A stretch of 64,000 nt of DNA from Sphaerolaimus hirsutus (GCA_964036195.1 OZ038456.1:15872001-15936000); one strand, 5' to 3'. Counted from the stretch's first letter, positions 1 through 12,917 are shown. Notes: generated from the letters alone by a model not told the origin. Made by a program: numbers and translations.

Positions 1-56
1 CTGGGTGACGTTGGTGTTAATTCCAAATCCTGTGCTTGTGTTTGGGAAATTGTGCC

Positions 57-486
57 TCACGTTGTCAATGCGGGGGTTGCCATAACCCCCGGGCCACCTT
101 CATGTCCGTACCCGCCGATGTACGTTGTGCTGTAGCCCCGCGAGCCGCGCGGCGCCGTGTACGAGATGTTATGCTCCGCATATGTCTGTGGAGATGTGGT
201 GTATTTTTTCATGGTAAAGTTTATAATCACAAACCATGTACGCCTGTTTTGTATACCCCTATGTTTTACATTCGTCCAAAAACCCCCCCCCCCCTGTTAA
301 GGAAAGTTTTTCAACGCTTCCTGTACACGAGCTATCTGATAACCACCCCATATTTATTCTCACCTTCGTCCAGACCCCCCAGTTTCTAACCGAGTCAAAT
401 GTCGAGCCTATGTTGCCAGCACGCTGGACATGTAGCAGCGGCCCGCGCCCGCCGCTCATTGCGCCAGCATTTTCCTTGTTGCGCGA
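57..486 (-). CDS. Possible last two exons of an unrecognised gene (partial)
   Basis: Two adjacent minus-strand segments read as exons. Exon 364-486 (41 codons) follows an acceptor ending ACACAG and ends at donor AAG|GTGAG. Exon 57-185 (43 codons including stop) follows acceptor CCACAG and is in phase 0 with the first. The last peptide is rich in Gly, Ser, Tyr and Thr (GYSTTYIGGYGHEGG) and ends in TGA at 57-59. A donor-like GTGAGG at 60-55 leaves open that the exon is instead spliced onward beyond the window. I do not recognise the family. The frame stays open upstream to about 645, so the first exon could be longer. GC content is higher than the flanks, as in the other exons of this window. 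Confidence 0.33.
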
Positions 487-718
487 CTGTGTACATGTAA
501 AGCGTGTATAAAAATATTCACCGTCAGTAGCCTGTTTTTTAAACTCAGCATTTGTACCTACCATATTCATACTTCCAAAATGCCAGACATATCTGATTTT
601 GTGGCTTTCTAGTTTGTAATCAGCCGACCAAATCCCCGTATCCATATATTGTTTAAATTCCGCATCAAAAAGTCGCGTACTTTAATCATCAAAATGGAGA
701 AACATTTCCTGTAAAGGT
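487..718. other. Short AT-rich stretch, nothing assigned
   Basis: No splice-bounded coding segment or repeat family was recognised here, apart from an open minus-strand frame that continues from the exon at 364-486. Confidence 0.4.
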
Positions 719-747
719 ACCGTATCTCATCGAAATACCCCCAGGGG

Positions 748-895
748 CCAGATTTAATACTCCCTACAGATTTGTAGGGTAGGGCGTGCGCCCGATAGAT
801 TTTTCAAAGTTCAGCCGCATCAACGCACATGCACCGAGAGCAAGGCGGTTCATAAAATACACTAAACTATCCCTTAACGTCGCCGATATTGCAAT
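748..895 (+). repeat. Left terminal inverted repeat of the large element
   Basis: It matches the reverse complement of 11191-11338 over its whole length with scattered substitutions (roughly nine in ten bases by eye). It contains a small internal palindrome around CTACAGATTTGTAG. Confidence 0.85.
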
Positions 896-897
896 CT

Positions 898-1215
898 GAC
901 GGTTATCGCTTTGATTTTGGCTCGGAAATCACGATTTCGTCATTTCGTGGCCGTCTGCCAATTCGTTTTTTATTTTATTTTGTCGGGCGGGTTACTCGCA
1001 TAAGTCGCGCTTTTGTACGCTCGTGCATGCATTTCTTTCTTGTCGCTGCCCTCATGGTTTCGGTTGCAGACAGTGAACACTAAAAAAGTGACCACCTGAC
1101 TACACAAAAGCGTGACCTATGCGAGTAACCCGCCCGACAAAATAAAATAAAAAACGAATTGGCAGACGGCCGAGAAATGACGAAATCGTGATTTCCGGGC
1201 CAAAATCGAAGTGAT
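898..1215. repeat. Subterminal hairpin, left end
   Basis: 898-1015 and 1098-1215 are near-perfect inverted copies (for example GTCGGGCGGGTTACTCGCAT versus ATGCGAGTAACCCGCCCGAC) separated by about 80 bp. It begins directly inside the left TIR. Confidence 0.85.
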
Positions 1216-1230
1216 ATACGTCATCTCCAC

Positions 1231-4200
1231 CTATACAATTTCAAGAGAACTGCGTGCAAAGGATGCCTAATGCAAAAGATAGGGGCACAATCACAGCCTC
1301 ATTTTTTGCCCGATTCGTGTGTGTTTTTGCACACAATGCAGTCACTATTTATTAGTACAAAATGCCCTTTACAAACACGTTACAATCTTGACAAACAGGG
1401 TTAGTAGATGGCAAAGTTGCTTCCCAAGAATGCAATTGCACATGTATAGGGGGTGAACTTGAGTTTTTAGGGGCTGAGTTTTCAATTCAGGGTTGAGTTG
1501 ATGGGTGTTTATAAATTAGGGTTGAGTTGACAGAAGTTTAAAAATAAGGGGCTGTTGACACAAGTTTACAAATTAGAGGCTGAGTTTTGTTGGGGGTTGA
1601 GTTGATGGGTGTTTGCCAAATTTGGGGCTGAGTTTATGGGAGTTAACAATAACATTACCATAATCCTTCAGTGAGGCCCCCGGGGCTAAAAAATATAAAT
1701 TGTGATATGATGCATTTGTGGGTTACTGATTACAATGATTTGAAATATGCACTCCATTCTGACAGTACATTACCATAACCCTGAAATTGAATCCCTGGGG
1801 CCAACTTTCAAATTGTGAAATGATGCATTGTGGGTTTCTAATTGCACTGATTTGATATATAATGCACTCCATTTTGACACTACATAACCCTGAAAACTAC
1901 ATGACCATAACCCTGAAAATGAACCTCTGGAACCAAAAACTTTCAATTTGTGAAATCATTCATTCTTGGGTTTCTGATTGCACTGATTTGATATATGCAC
2001 TCCATTTTGACACTACATTACCATAACCCTAAAAATGAACCCATGGGGCCAAATACTTTCAATTTGAGAAATAATGCATTTTCGGGTTTCTGATAGCACT
2101 AATTTAAAATATGCACTTCATTTTGACACTACATTACCATAACCCTAAAAATGAACCCCCTGGGCCAAAAACTTTCAAATCATAAAATGATGGATTTGTG
2201 GGTTTCTGAGTGTAACGATTTCAAATATGCCCAGGGCTTCAAAAATTAGAAATTGTGAAATGATTCAATGTGGGTTTCTGATTACACTGATTTGAACTAT
2301 GCACTCCATTTTGACACTACATAACCCTGAAAACTACATAACCATAACCCTGAAAATGAACCTCTGGAGCCAAAAACTTTCAATTTGTGAAATGATTCAT
2401 TTTTGGGTTTCTGATTGCACTCATTTGAAATATGCATTTCATTTTGACACTACATTACCATAACCCTGAAAATGAACCCCCTGGGCCAAAAACTTTCAAA
2501 TCATAAAATGATGGATTTGTGGGTTTCTGAGTGTAACGATTTCAAAAATGCCCAGGGCTTCAAAAATTAGAAATTGTGAAATGATTCAATGTGGGTTTCT
2601 GATTACACTGATTTGAACTATGCACTCCATTTTGACACTACATAACCCTGAAAACTACATAACCATAACTCTGAAAATGAACCTCTGGAGCCAAAAACTT
2701 TCAATTTGTGAAATCATTCATTTTTGGGTTTCTGATTGCACTCATTTGAAATATGCATTTCATTTTGACACTACATTACCATAACCCTGAAAATGAACCC
2801 CCCTGGGCTGAAAACTTTCAAATCATAAAATGATGCATTTGTGGGTTTCTGATTGTAGACCTATACAATTTCGAGAGCACTGCGTGCAAAGGATGCCTAA
2901 TGCAAAAGATAGGGGCACAATCACAGCCTCATTTTTTGCCCGATTCGTGTGTGTTTTTGCACACAATGCAGTCACTATTTATTAGTACAAAATGCCCTTT
3001 ACAAACATGTTACAATCTTGACAAACAGGGTTAGTAGATGGCAAAGTTGCTTCCCAAGAATGCAATTGCACATGTATAGGGGGTGAACTTGAGTTTTTAG
3101 GGGCTGAGTTTTCAATTCAGGGTTGAGTTGATGGGTGTTTATAAATTAGGGTTGAGTTGACAGAAGTTTAAAAATAAGGGGCTGTTGACACAAGTTTACA
3201 AATTAGAGGCTGAGTTTATGGGAGTTGAGTTGATGGGTGTTTGCCAAATTTGGGGCTGTGTTTATGGGAGTTAACAATAACATTACCATAATCCTTCAGT
3301 GAGGCCCCCGGGGCTAAAAAATATAAATTGTGATATGATGCATTTGTGGGTTACTGATTACAATGATTTGAAATATGCACTCCATTCTGACAGTACATTA
3401 CCATAACCCTGAAATTGAATCCCTGGGGCCAACTTTCAAATTGTGAAATGATGCATTGTGGGTTTCTAATTGCACTGATTTGATATATAATGCACTCCAT
3501 TTTGACACTACATAACCCTGAAAACTACATGACCATAACCCTGAAAATGAACCTCTGGAACCAAAAACTTTCAATTTGTGAAATCATTCATTCTTGGGTT
3601 TCTGATTGCACTGATTTGATATATGCACTCCATTTTGACACTACATTACCATAACCCTAAAAATGAACCCATGGGGCCAAATACTTTCAATTTGAGAAAT
3701 AATGCATTTTCGGGTTTCTGATAGCACTAATTTAAAATATGCACTTCATTTTGACACTACATTACCATAACCCTAAAAATGAACCCCCTGGGCCAAAAAC
3801 TTTCAAATCATAAAATGATGGATTTGTGGGTTTCTGAGTGTAACGATTTCAAATATGCCCAGGGCTTCAAAAATTAGAAATTGTGAAATGATTCAATGTG
3901 GGTTTCTGATTACACTGATTTGAACTATGCACTCCATTTTGACACTACATAACCCTGAAAACTACATAACCATAACCCTGAAAATGAACCTCTGGAGCCA
4001 AAAACTTTCAATTTGTGAAATGATTCATTTTTGGGTTTCTGATTGCACTCATTTGAAATATGCATTTCATTTTGACACTACATTACCATAACCCTGAAAA
4101 TGAACCCCCTGGGCCAAAAACTTTCAAATCATAAAATGATGGATTTGTGGGTTTCTGAGTGTAACGATTTCAAAAATGCCCAGGGCTTCAAAAATTAGAA

Positions 4201-7200
4201 ATTGTGAAATGATTCAATGTGGGTTTCTGATTACACTGATTTGAACTATGCACTCCATTTTGACACTACATAACCCTGAAAACTACATAACCATAACTCT
4301 GAAAATGAACCTCTGGAGCCAAAAACTTTCAATTTGTGAAATCATTCATTTTTGGGTTTCTGATTGCACTCATTTGAAATATGCATTTCATTTTGACACT
4401 ACATTACCATAACCCTGAAAATGAACCCCCCTGGGCTGAAAACTTTCAAATCATAAAATGATGCATTTGTGGGTTTCTGATTGTAGACCTATACAATTTC
4501 GAGAGCACTGCGTGCAAAGGATGCCTAATGCAAAAGATAGGGGCACAATCACAGCCTCATTTTTTGCCCGATTCGTGTGTGTTTTTGCACACAATGCAGT
4601 CACTATTTATTAGTACAAAATGCCCTTTACAAACATGTTACAATCTTGACAAACAGGGTTAGTAGATGGCAAAGTTGCTTCCCAAGAATGCAATTGCACA
4701 TGTATAGGGGGTGAACTTGAGTTTTTAGGGGCTGAGTTTTCAATTCAGGGTTGAGTTGATGGGTGTTTATAAATTAGGGTTGAGTTGACAGAAGTTTAAA
4801 AATAAGGGGCTGTTGACACAAGTTTACAAATTAGAGGCTGAGTTTATGGGAGTTGAGTTGATGGGTGTTTGCCAAATTTGGGGCTGTGTTTATGGGAGTT
4901 AACAATAACATTACCATAATCCTTCAGTGAGGCCCCCGGGGCTAAAAAATATAAATTGTGATATGATGCATTTGTGGGTTACTGATTACAATGATTTGAA
5001 ATATGCACTCCATTCTGACAGTACATTACCATAACCCTGAAATTGAATCCCTGGGGCCAACTTTCAAATTGTGAAATGATGCATTGTGGGTTTCTAATTG
5101 CACTGATTTGATATATAATGCACTCCATTTTGACACTACATAACCCTGAAAACTACATGACCATAACCCTGAAAATGAACCTCTGGAACCAAAAACTTTC
5201 AATTTGTGAAATCATTCATTCTTGGGTTTCTGATTGCACTGATTTGATATATGCACTCCATTTTGACACTACATTACCATAACCCTAAAAATGAACCCAT
5301 GGGGCCAAATACTTTCAATTTGAGAAATAATGCATTTTCGGGTTTCTGATAGCACTAATTTAAAATATGCACTTCATTTTGACACTACATTACCATAACC
5401 CTAAAAATGAACCCCCTGGGCCAAAAACTTTCAAATCATAAAATGATGGATTTGTGGGTTTCTGAGTGTAATGATTTCAAATATGCCCAGGGCTTCAAAA
5501 ATTAGAAATTGTGAAATGATTCAATGTGGGTTTCTGATTACACTGATTTGAACTATGCACTCCATTTTGACACTACATAACCCTGAAAACTACATAACCA
5601 TAACCCTGAAAATGAACCTCTGGAGCCAAAAACTTTCAATTTGTGAAATGATTCATTTTTGGGTTTCTGATTGCACTCATTTGAAATATGCATTTCATTT
5701 TGACACTACATTACCATAACCCTGAAAATGAACCCCCTGGGCCAAAAACTTTCAAATCATAAAATGATGGATTTGTGGGTTTCTGAGTGTAACGATTTCA
5801 AATATGCCCAGGGCTTCAAAAATTAGAAATTGTGAAATGATTCAATGTGGGTTTCTGATTACACTGATTTGAACTATGCACTCCATTTTGACACTACATA
5901 ACCCTGAAAACTACATAACCATAACCCTGAAAATGAACCTCTGGAGCCAAAAACTTTCAATTTGTGAAATCATTCATTTTTGGGTTTCTGATTGCACTCA
6001 TTTGAAATATGCATTTCATTTTGACACTACATTACCATAACCCTGAAAATGAACCCCCCTGGGCTGAAAACTTTCAAATCATAAAATGATGCATTTGTGG
6101 GTTTCTGATTGTAGACCTATACAATTTCGAGAGAACTGCGTGCAAAGGATGCCTAATGCAAAAGATAGGGGCACAATCACAGCCTCATTTTTTGCCCGAT
6201 TCGTGTGTGTTTTTGCACACAATGCAGTCACTATTTATTAGTACAAAATGCCCTTTACAAACATGTTACAATCTTGACAAACAGGGTTAGTAGATGGCAA
6301 AGTTGCTTCCCAAGAATGCAATTGCACATGTATAGGGGGTGAACTTGAGTTTTTAGGGGCTGAGTTTTCAATTCAGGGTTGAGTTGATGGGTGTTTATAA
6401 ATTAGGGTTGAGTTGACAGAAGTTTAAAAATAAGGGGCTGTTGACACAAGTTTACAAATTAGAGGCTGAGTTTATGGGAGTTGAGTTGATGGGTGTTTGC
6501 CAAATTTGGGGCTGTGTTTATGGGAGTTAACAATAACATTACCATAATCCTTCAGTGAGGCCCCCGGGGCTAAAAAATATAAATTGTGATATGATGCATT
6601 TGTGGGTTACTGATTACAATGATTTGAAATATGCACTCCATTCTGACAGTACATTACCATAACCCTGAAATTGAATCCCTGGGGCCAACTTTCAAATTGT
6701 GAAATGATGCATTGTGGGTTTCTAATTGCACTGATTTGATATATAATGCACTCCATTTTGACACTACATAACCCTGAAAACTACATGACCATAACCCTGA
6801 AAATGAACCTCTGGAACCAAAAACTATTTGTGAAATCATTCATTCTTGGGTTTCTGATTGCACTGATTTGATATATGCACTCCATTTTGACACTACATTA
6901 CCATAACCCTAAAAATGAACCCATGGGGCCAAATACTTTCAATTTGAGAAATAATGCATTTTCGGGTTTCTGATAGCACTAATTTAAAATATGCACTTCA
7001 TTTTGACACTACATTACCATAACCCTAAAAATGAACCCCCTGGGCCAAAAACTTTCAAATCATAAAATGATGGATTTGTGGGTTTCTGAGTGTAACGATT
7101 TCAAATATGCCCAGGGCTTCAAAAATTAGAAATTGTGAAATGATTCAATGTGGGTTTCTGATTACACTGATTTGAACTATGCACTCCATTTTGACACTAC

Positions 7201-10130
7201 ATAACCCTGAAAACTACATAACCATAACCCTGAAAATGAACCTCTGGAGCCAAAAACTTTCAATTTGTGAAATCATTCATTTTTGGGTTTCTGATTGCAC
7301 TCATTTGAAATATGCATTTCATTTTGACACTACATTACCATAACCCTGAAAATGAACCCCCTGGGCCAAAAACTTTCAAATCATAAAATGATGGATTTGT
7401 GGGTTTCTGAGTGTAACGATTTCAAATATGCCCAGGGCTTCAAAAATTAGAAATTGTGAAATGATTCAATGTGGGTTTCTGATTACACTGATTTGAACTA
7501 TGCACTCCATTTTGACACTACATAACCCTGAAAACTACATAACCATAACCCTGAAAATGAACCTCTGGAGCCAAAAACTTTCAATTTGTGAAATCATTCA
7601 TTTTTGGGTTTCTGATTGCACTCATTTGAAATATGCATTTCATTTTGACACTACATTACCATAACCCTGAAAATGAACCCCCTGGGCTGAAAACTTTCAA
7701 ATCATAAAATAATGCATTTGTGGGTTTCTGATTGTAGCAATTTCATATATGCACTCCATTTTGACACTAAATTACTAAAACCCTGAAATTGAACCCCTAG
7801 ACCAAAAAATTTCAAATTGTGAAATGATGCATTGTGGGTTTCTAATTGCACTGATTTGATATATAATGCACTCCATTTTGACACTACATAACCCTGAAAA
7901 CTACATGACCATAACCCTGAAAATGAACCTCTGGAACCAAAAACTATTTGTGAAATCATTCATTCTTGGGTTTCTGATTGCACTGATTTGATATATGCAC
8001 TCCATTTTGACACTACATTACCATAACCCTAAAAATGAACCCATGGGGCCAAATACTTTCAATTTGAGAAATAATGCATTTTCGGGTTTCTGATAGCACT
8101 AATTTAAAATATGCACTTCATTTTGACACTACATTACCATAACCCTAAAAATGAACCCCCTGGGCCAAAAACTTTCAAATCATAAAATGATGGATTTGTG
8201 GGTTTCTGAGTGTAACGATTTCAAATATGCCCAGGGCTTCAAAAATTAGAAATTGTGAAATGATTCAATGTGGGTTTCTGATTACACTGATTTGAACTAT
8301 GCACTCCATTTTGACACTACATAACCCTGAAAACTACATAACCATAACCCTGAAAATGAACCTCTGGAGCCAAAAACTTTCAATTTGTGAAATCATTCAT
8401 TTTTGGGTTTCTGATTGCACTCATTTGAAATATGCATTTCATTTTGACACTACATTACCATAACCCTGAAAATGAACCCCCTGGGCCAAAAACTTTCAAA
8501 TCATAAAATGATGGATTTGTGGGTTTCTGAGTGTAACGATTTCAAATATGCCCAGGGCTTCAAAAATTAGAAATTGTGAAATGATTCAATGTGGGTTTCT
8601 GATTACACTGATTTGAACTATGCACTCCATTTTGACACTACATAACCCTGAAAACTACATAACCATAACCCTGAAAATGAACCTCTGGAGCCAAAAACTT
8701 TCAATTTGTGAAATCATTCATTTTTGGGTTTCTGATTGCACTCATTTGAAATATGCATTTCATTTTGACACTACATTACCATAACCCTGAAAATGAACCC
8801 CCTGGGCCAAAAACTTTCAAATCATAAAATGATGGATTTGTGGGTTTCTGAGTGTAACGATTTCAAATATGCCCAGGGCTTCAAAAATTAGAAATTGTGA
8901 AATGATTCAATGTGGGTTTCTGATTACACTGATTTGAACTATGCACTCCATTTTGACACTACATAACCCTGAAAACTACATAACCATAACCCTGAAAATG
9001 AACCTCTGGAGCCAAAAACTTTCAATTTGTGAAATCATTCATTTTTGGGTTTCTGATTGCACTCATTTGAAATATGCATTTCATTTTGACACTACATTAC
9101 CATAACCCTGAAAATGAACCCCCTGGGCCAAAAACTTTCAAATCATAAAATGATGGATTTGTGGGTTTCTGAGTGTAACGATTTCAAATATGCCCAGGGC
9201 TTCAAAAATTAGAAATTGTGAAATGATTCAATGTGGGTTTCTGATTACACTGATTTGAACTATGCACTCCATTTTGACACTACATAACCCTGAAAACTAC
9301 ATAACCATAACCCTGAAAATGAACCTCTGGAGCCAAAAACTTTCAATTTGTGAAATCATTCATTTTTGGGTTTCTGATTGCACTCATTTGAAATATGCAT
9401 TTCATTTTGACACTACATTACCATAACCCTGAAAATGAACCCCCTGGGCTGAAAACTTTCAAATCATAAAATAATGCATTTGTGGGTTTCTGATTGTAGC
9501 AATTTCATATATGCACTCCATTTTGACACTAAATTACTAAAACCCTGAAATTGAACCCCTAGACCAAAAAATTTCAAATTGTGAAATGATGCATTTTGCA
9601 GGTTTCTAATTGCACTGATTCGAAATGACTCAATTTCAACTCTACATTACTGTAAGCCTTAAATTGAAAATTGAAAATAAATTAGAAATTGTGAAATGAT
9701 GCATTTCTGGCTTTTTGATTGCCTTGATTTGAAATATGCACTTCATTTTGACACTACATTACCATAACCCTGAAAATGAACCCCCAGGGCTAAAAAATTT
9801 CAAATCATAAAATGATGTGTTTGTGGGTTTCTGATTGTAGCAATTTCAAATATACACTCAATTTTTACACCACATTACTAAAACCCTGATAATGAACCCC
9901 TGGGCCCAAAAACTTTCAATTTGTGAAATGATGCATTTGTGGGTTTTTTATTGCAGTGATTTGAGATGTGCACTCCATTTCTACTCTACATAACCATAAC
10001 CTTTAAGTCTAACCCCTGGGGCTAAAAAATTGAAGATTGTGAATTGATGCATTTGTGGATTGATGCTAGAGATTATTTCAAATATTCATTCTATTTTGAC
10101 ACTACATTACCATAAACCTGAAAATGAGTT
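1231..10130. repeat. Satellite array with 1.63-kb higher-order repeat
   Basis: The marker CTATACAATTTC starts at 1231, 2861, 4489 and 6117, giving units of 1630, 1628 and 1628 bp that are almost identical. Inside each unit a block of about 107 bp recurs (GGGTTTCTGATT.CACT.., CACTCCATTTTGACACTAC, CATAACCCTGAAAATGAACC). From about 8181 the array switches to a local 321-bp period (CATAAAATGATGGATTTG at 8181, 8502, 8823, 9144), which is three of the 107-bp blocks. Copies decay after about 9470. The only long open frames (6654-6839 and 7702-7959, minus) are repeats of one another and are not genes. Confidence 0.93.
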
Positions 10131-10211
10131 TACAGGAGTTTCCAAATTAGGGACTGAGTTTATGGGAGTTTCCAAATTAGGGGCTGAGTTTACAGGAGTT
10201 TCCAAACTAGG

Positions 10212-10760
10212 GGCTGTGTTTACAGGATTTAGAGGGGGTCCCCATGGGGTGCCATTTTTGGGGGGTCTCCAGGGGGTGCCATTTTTTGGAGGCACATATG
10301 GGGGTGCCATTTCAAGGGGGTCCCAATGGGATGCCATTTTTTGGGTGGTCCCCAGTGGTGCCGTTTTTTGTTGGTCCTTAGGGGGGTGCTATATTTTTTT
10401 GTGGGGGGGGGGTCCATAGGGGGTGCCATTTTGGGGGGGGGGTCCCCAGGGGGTGCCATTTTTGAAGAGTCCCCAGGGGGAGCCAACTTTGGGTGGGTCC
10501 CCAGGGGGTGCCCTTTTTGTGGCGGTTCCTAGGGGGTGCCATGTTTGGGGGGTCCCCAGGGGGTACCATTTTTGGGGGGTCCCTAGGGGGTGCTATTTTT
10601 GGGGGGTCCCTAAGGGGTGCCATTTTTTGGTGGTCCTCAGGGGGTGCCATATTTGTGGGGCCCTAGGGGGTCCCATTTTTGGGCGGTTCCCAGGGGGTGC
10701 CACTTTTGGGGGGGTTCCCTGGGTGATGCCATTTGGAGGGGGGTCCCCACTGGGGTGTCA
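10212..10760. repeat. G-rich minisatellite, unit about 33 bp
   Basis: This is a tandem run of GGGGGGTCCCCAGGGGGTGCC followed by ATTTTT, with variable G-run lengths. It gives repetitive open frames in several phases on both strands, which is a property of the repeat and not evidence of a protein. Confidence 0.9.
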
Positions 10761-10796
10761 GTTTTTGCAAGCCTCTGAGTAGTGGGTACCTATAGC

Positions 10797-11187
10797 AGGA
10801 TTCTCTCCAACCTTCAGTTGGGTTTTGTGGTTCTCTACAATTTATACCACAAGGATTTACAAACACAAAAAGAACAGCAAAGCACAAATGTAACAAATTT
10901 AAGATAACAACAAATTTTGACACCTTGCAAAAACCACACTATCATATCACAAAACCTATACCACACAAAATGCACACTGCCCAACCATTTTACAGAAGTT
11001 TACAAAAAATCCATTCCAAAACATTGCATCTTTGGTATTGGTCTTGTTATTGTTGGTACATTACATACCGCATTTCAAAACACATGCCTAGCATGTGGGC
11101 AAACTTAACTAAACTATCATATTTCCTCCAATGGTATTAATTGTAAAGAACCACAAAACCCAACCGAAGGTCGGAGAGAATCCTGCT
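10797..11187. repeat. Subterminal hairpin, right end
   Basis: 10797-10847 and 11137-11187 are inverted copies (CAGGATTCTCTCCAACCTTC versus its reverse complement) with a loop of about 290 bp. It ends directly inside the right TIR, mirroring the left-end arrangement with unrelated sequence. Confidence 0.8.
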
Positions 11188-11190
11188 AGT

Positions 11191-11338
11191 ATTGCAATAT
11201 CGGCAACCTTAAGGGATGGTTTCGTATATTTTACGAACCGCCTTGCTCTCGGTGCATGTGCGTCGATGCGGCGAAACTTTAAAAAATCTGTCGGGCGTAC
11301 GCCCTACCCTACAAATCTGTAGGGAGTATTAAATCTGG
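11191..11338 (-). repeat. Right terminal inverted repeat of the large element
   Basis: This is the partner of 748-895. It ends TTAAATCTGG immediately before the second CCCCAGGGG target copy. Confidence 0.85.
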
Positions 11339-11503
11339 CCCCAGGGGGTTTATTTTTCTGAGTGCACATTTTGAGGGGGTAATTCACAGGGGGGGGGGGC
11401 TTATGCGAGGGTTGTTTCAATATAAGAAACTGTGATCAGGCAATAATCCAATGTGATTTTTTGGGGTGCTACAGAGCTGTAAACGTACAGCTGTGTAGGG
11501 CCA

Positions 11504-11792
11504 TGGCGCTGGCGCTAGCGCCAAAGCAAAAAGCGCCATGGCGCTTTTGGCGCTATATTGCTCTGGCGCCATTGGCGCTTGGCGCTGGAGTTCAGAAAAG
11601 CGCCATGGCGCTTTTGGCGCTATATTGCTCTGGCGCCATTGGCGCTTGGCGCTGGAGTTCAGAAAAGCGCCATGGCGCTTTTGGCGCTTGGCGCTATTTT
11701 TGCGTGGTGCCAGGAACAAAACGCTTGGCGCTAGCGCCAAAGCAAAAAGCGCCATGGCGCTTGGCGCCAAAGTCCTGGCGCTTTTTCCATCA
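11504..11792. mobile_element. GGCGCC-rich MITE
   Basis: The unit is built of GCGCCATGGCGC/GGCGCTTGGCGC blocks, with an exact internal tandem duplication (CATTGGCGCTTGGCGCTGG twice). It ends in TTTTTCCATCACTA, the same terminus as the copy at 63267-63524. Flanking AGCTGTG on both sides hints at a target duplication but does not align cleanly to 8 bp. Confidence 0.6.
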
Positions 11793-12010
11793 CTAGCTGT
11801 GACGTCAATTCCCTGTCAGTTTGCATTAACAAATGTTTTTGAATCTACCATTGAAGTTCCAACAGTAAGTAGCCTCAATAATTCGGCGCAATAAGCTTCC
11901 TAAAATGTATAGGTTTATGTAAAATTTCTGAGGTTTCCCCCTACATTTTTCAAGAAGTATATTCAGCCATACAGATAAAATGATGTATTTTTAAATAAAA
12001 TAATTATGTA
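11793..12010. other. Unassigned intergenic DNA
   Basis: AT-rich sequence with no exon-like segment or repeat that I recognise. Confidence 0.4.
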
Positions 12011-12425
12011 TACCGTACTTCCTCGATATACCCCCCGCCTCAAAATGGACACTATGAGTTTATAGACCCCCCTCGAAATACCCCCCCCCCAAATGTAGTG
12101 TATAGAGAACGTACATGACAAAAGCTACGGTTTGCGATCCTGGAAACGTAGAACACACGCTAAAAACAATGACTGTGTTATGTTGGAACAGGGTTTATAC
12201 CATCTACGTACATATTTAAGTCTAAAGAGTCTAAAAGTTTAAGAGTCTTATACATGGCGGTTTTTGTTGCATTTTTCAACGTCTGTGTACGTTATAGACA
12301 ACAATTTTGTACTGGGATTTCAAAAATTTCTGGCGAAATAATTACCCCTCCCTCGTTTAACCCCCCTCAAAAATCTCGCTCCGAAAAAATAAACCCCCCT
12401 GGGGGTATTTCAAGGAAATACGGTA
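12011..12425 (+). mobile_element. Family A MITE
   Basis: Termini are TACCGTACTTCCTCG and CAAGGAAATACGGTA, with C-run subterminal blocks (CCCCCCTCAAAAATC, AACCCCCCTGGGGGTATTTC). Flanks ATTATGTA and ATTATATA are a possible 8-bp target duplication with one mismatch. It has no coding capacity. Confidence 0.75.
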
Positions 12426-12917
12426 ATTATATAATATTAAATAACTATATTTATAAAATAAAATTTTATTTTAAATTTTGATTTTCTCTTTCATTTAACA
12501 CATTTCTATACAACAATTATTATTTCTAGAAAGAAGAAGTCATTTCTACGATCACGCCTGTCATTTAACAACTGTGCAATGCGGAACAAAAAAAGAAATC
12601 TGTGGACAACATAAATTGGTAAATACATCATGAGATACCAAGCTCAGGTGCTCAACGAAAAAACGCAACTCATTACAATCGCAAAAGATACACGAGTGGA
12701 AAAGTTCCGGAACAATGAATAGTACTCTCTAGGTGTGGCTGGTGTTTTTTTAACCCTTTTTTATACACAGGCATCGAAACCGTCTTTTTTTAAAAAACAG
12801 CAGCCAAAGTATTTTGCATTTTTTTTGTGCTTAAGCGCGCAATTTCACATACACATTAGCATTGGTGGTTGTTCTCATTGGTTTTTGGTACAGTGTGAAA
12901 CATGACTGCCAATGTAT
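12426..12917. other. Unassigned intergenic DNA
   Basis: AT-rich. No gene is supported. The part near 12825-12890 (GCGCGCAATTTCAC..) resembles the interior of the TAGGGTTGG family. Confidence 0.4.

Larger units (their letters stand above)
748..11338. mobile_element. Large TIR element carrying a satellite array, non-autonomous
   Basis: The ends are 148-bp inverted repeats (748-895 and 11191-11338, starting CCAGATTTAATACTCCCTAC). They are flanked by identical 9-bp copies CCCCAGGGG at 739-747 and 11339-11347. Removing the element and one copy restores a family A MITE. Long TIRs with a 9-bp duplication resemble Mutator-like elements; that class assignment is inference. No transposase reading frame is visible. 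The interior consists of a hairpin next to each TIR, about 8.9 kb of satellite repeats and a G-rich minisatellite. A 9-bp duplication made of a palindromic C/G run could be misread by a base or so. Confidence 0.75.
719..11415 (-). repeat. Family A MITE split in two by the large element
   Basis: The left fragment (719-747) has the family A terminus ACCGTAT..CGAAATACCCCC. The right fragment (from 11339 to about 11415) continues as GGGTTTATTTTTCTGAG, exactly as in the reversed 3' part of the intact copy at 15554-15826. Joining the fragments with one copy of CCCCAGGGG restores the normal family A sequence, so this MITE was the insertion target. Confidence 0.75.

Noticed and set aside
6654..7959. 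Minus-strand open frames in the satellite
   Set aside because: Both are the same repeat read twice and follow the satellite period.
1231..10130. CRISPR-like or plasmid-like repeats
   Set aside because: Repeats are long, head-to-tail and without spacers; the genome is clearly eukaryotic.
10060..10782. Long Gly/Pro-rich open frames on both strands
   Set aside because: They arise from the G-rich minisatellite; every frame is open because the unit lacks stops.
11417..11894. Ala/Leu/Arg-rich frames
   Set aside because: Produced by GGCGCC repeats of a MITE, with mirror frames on the other strand.
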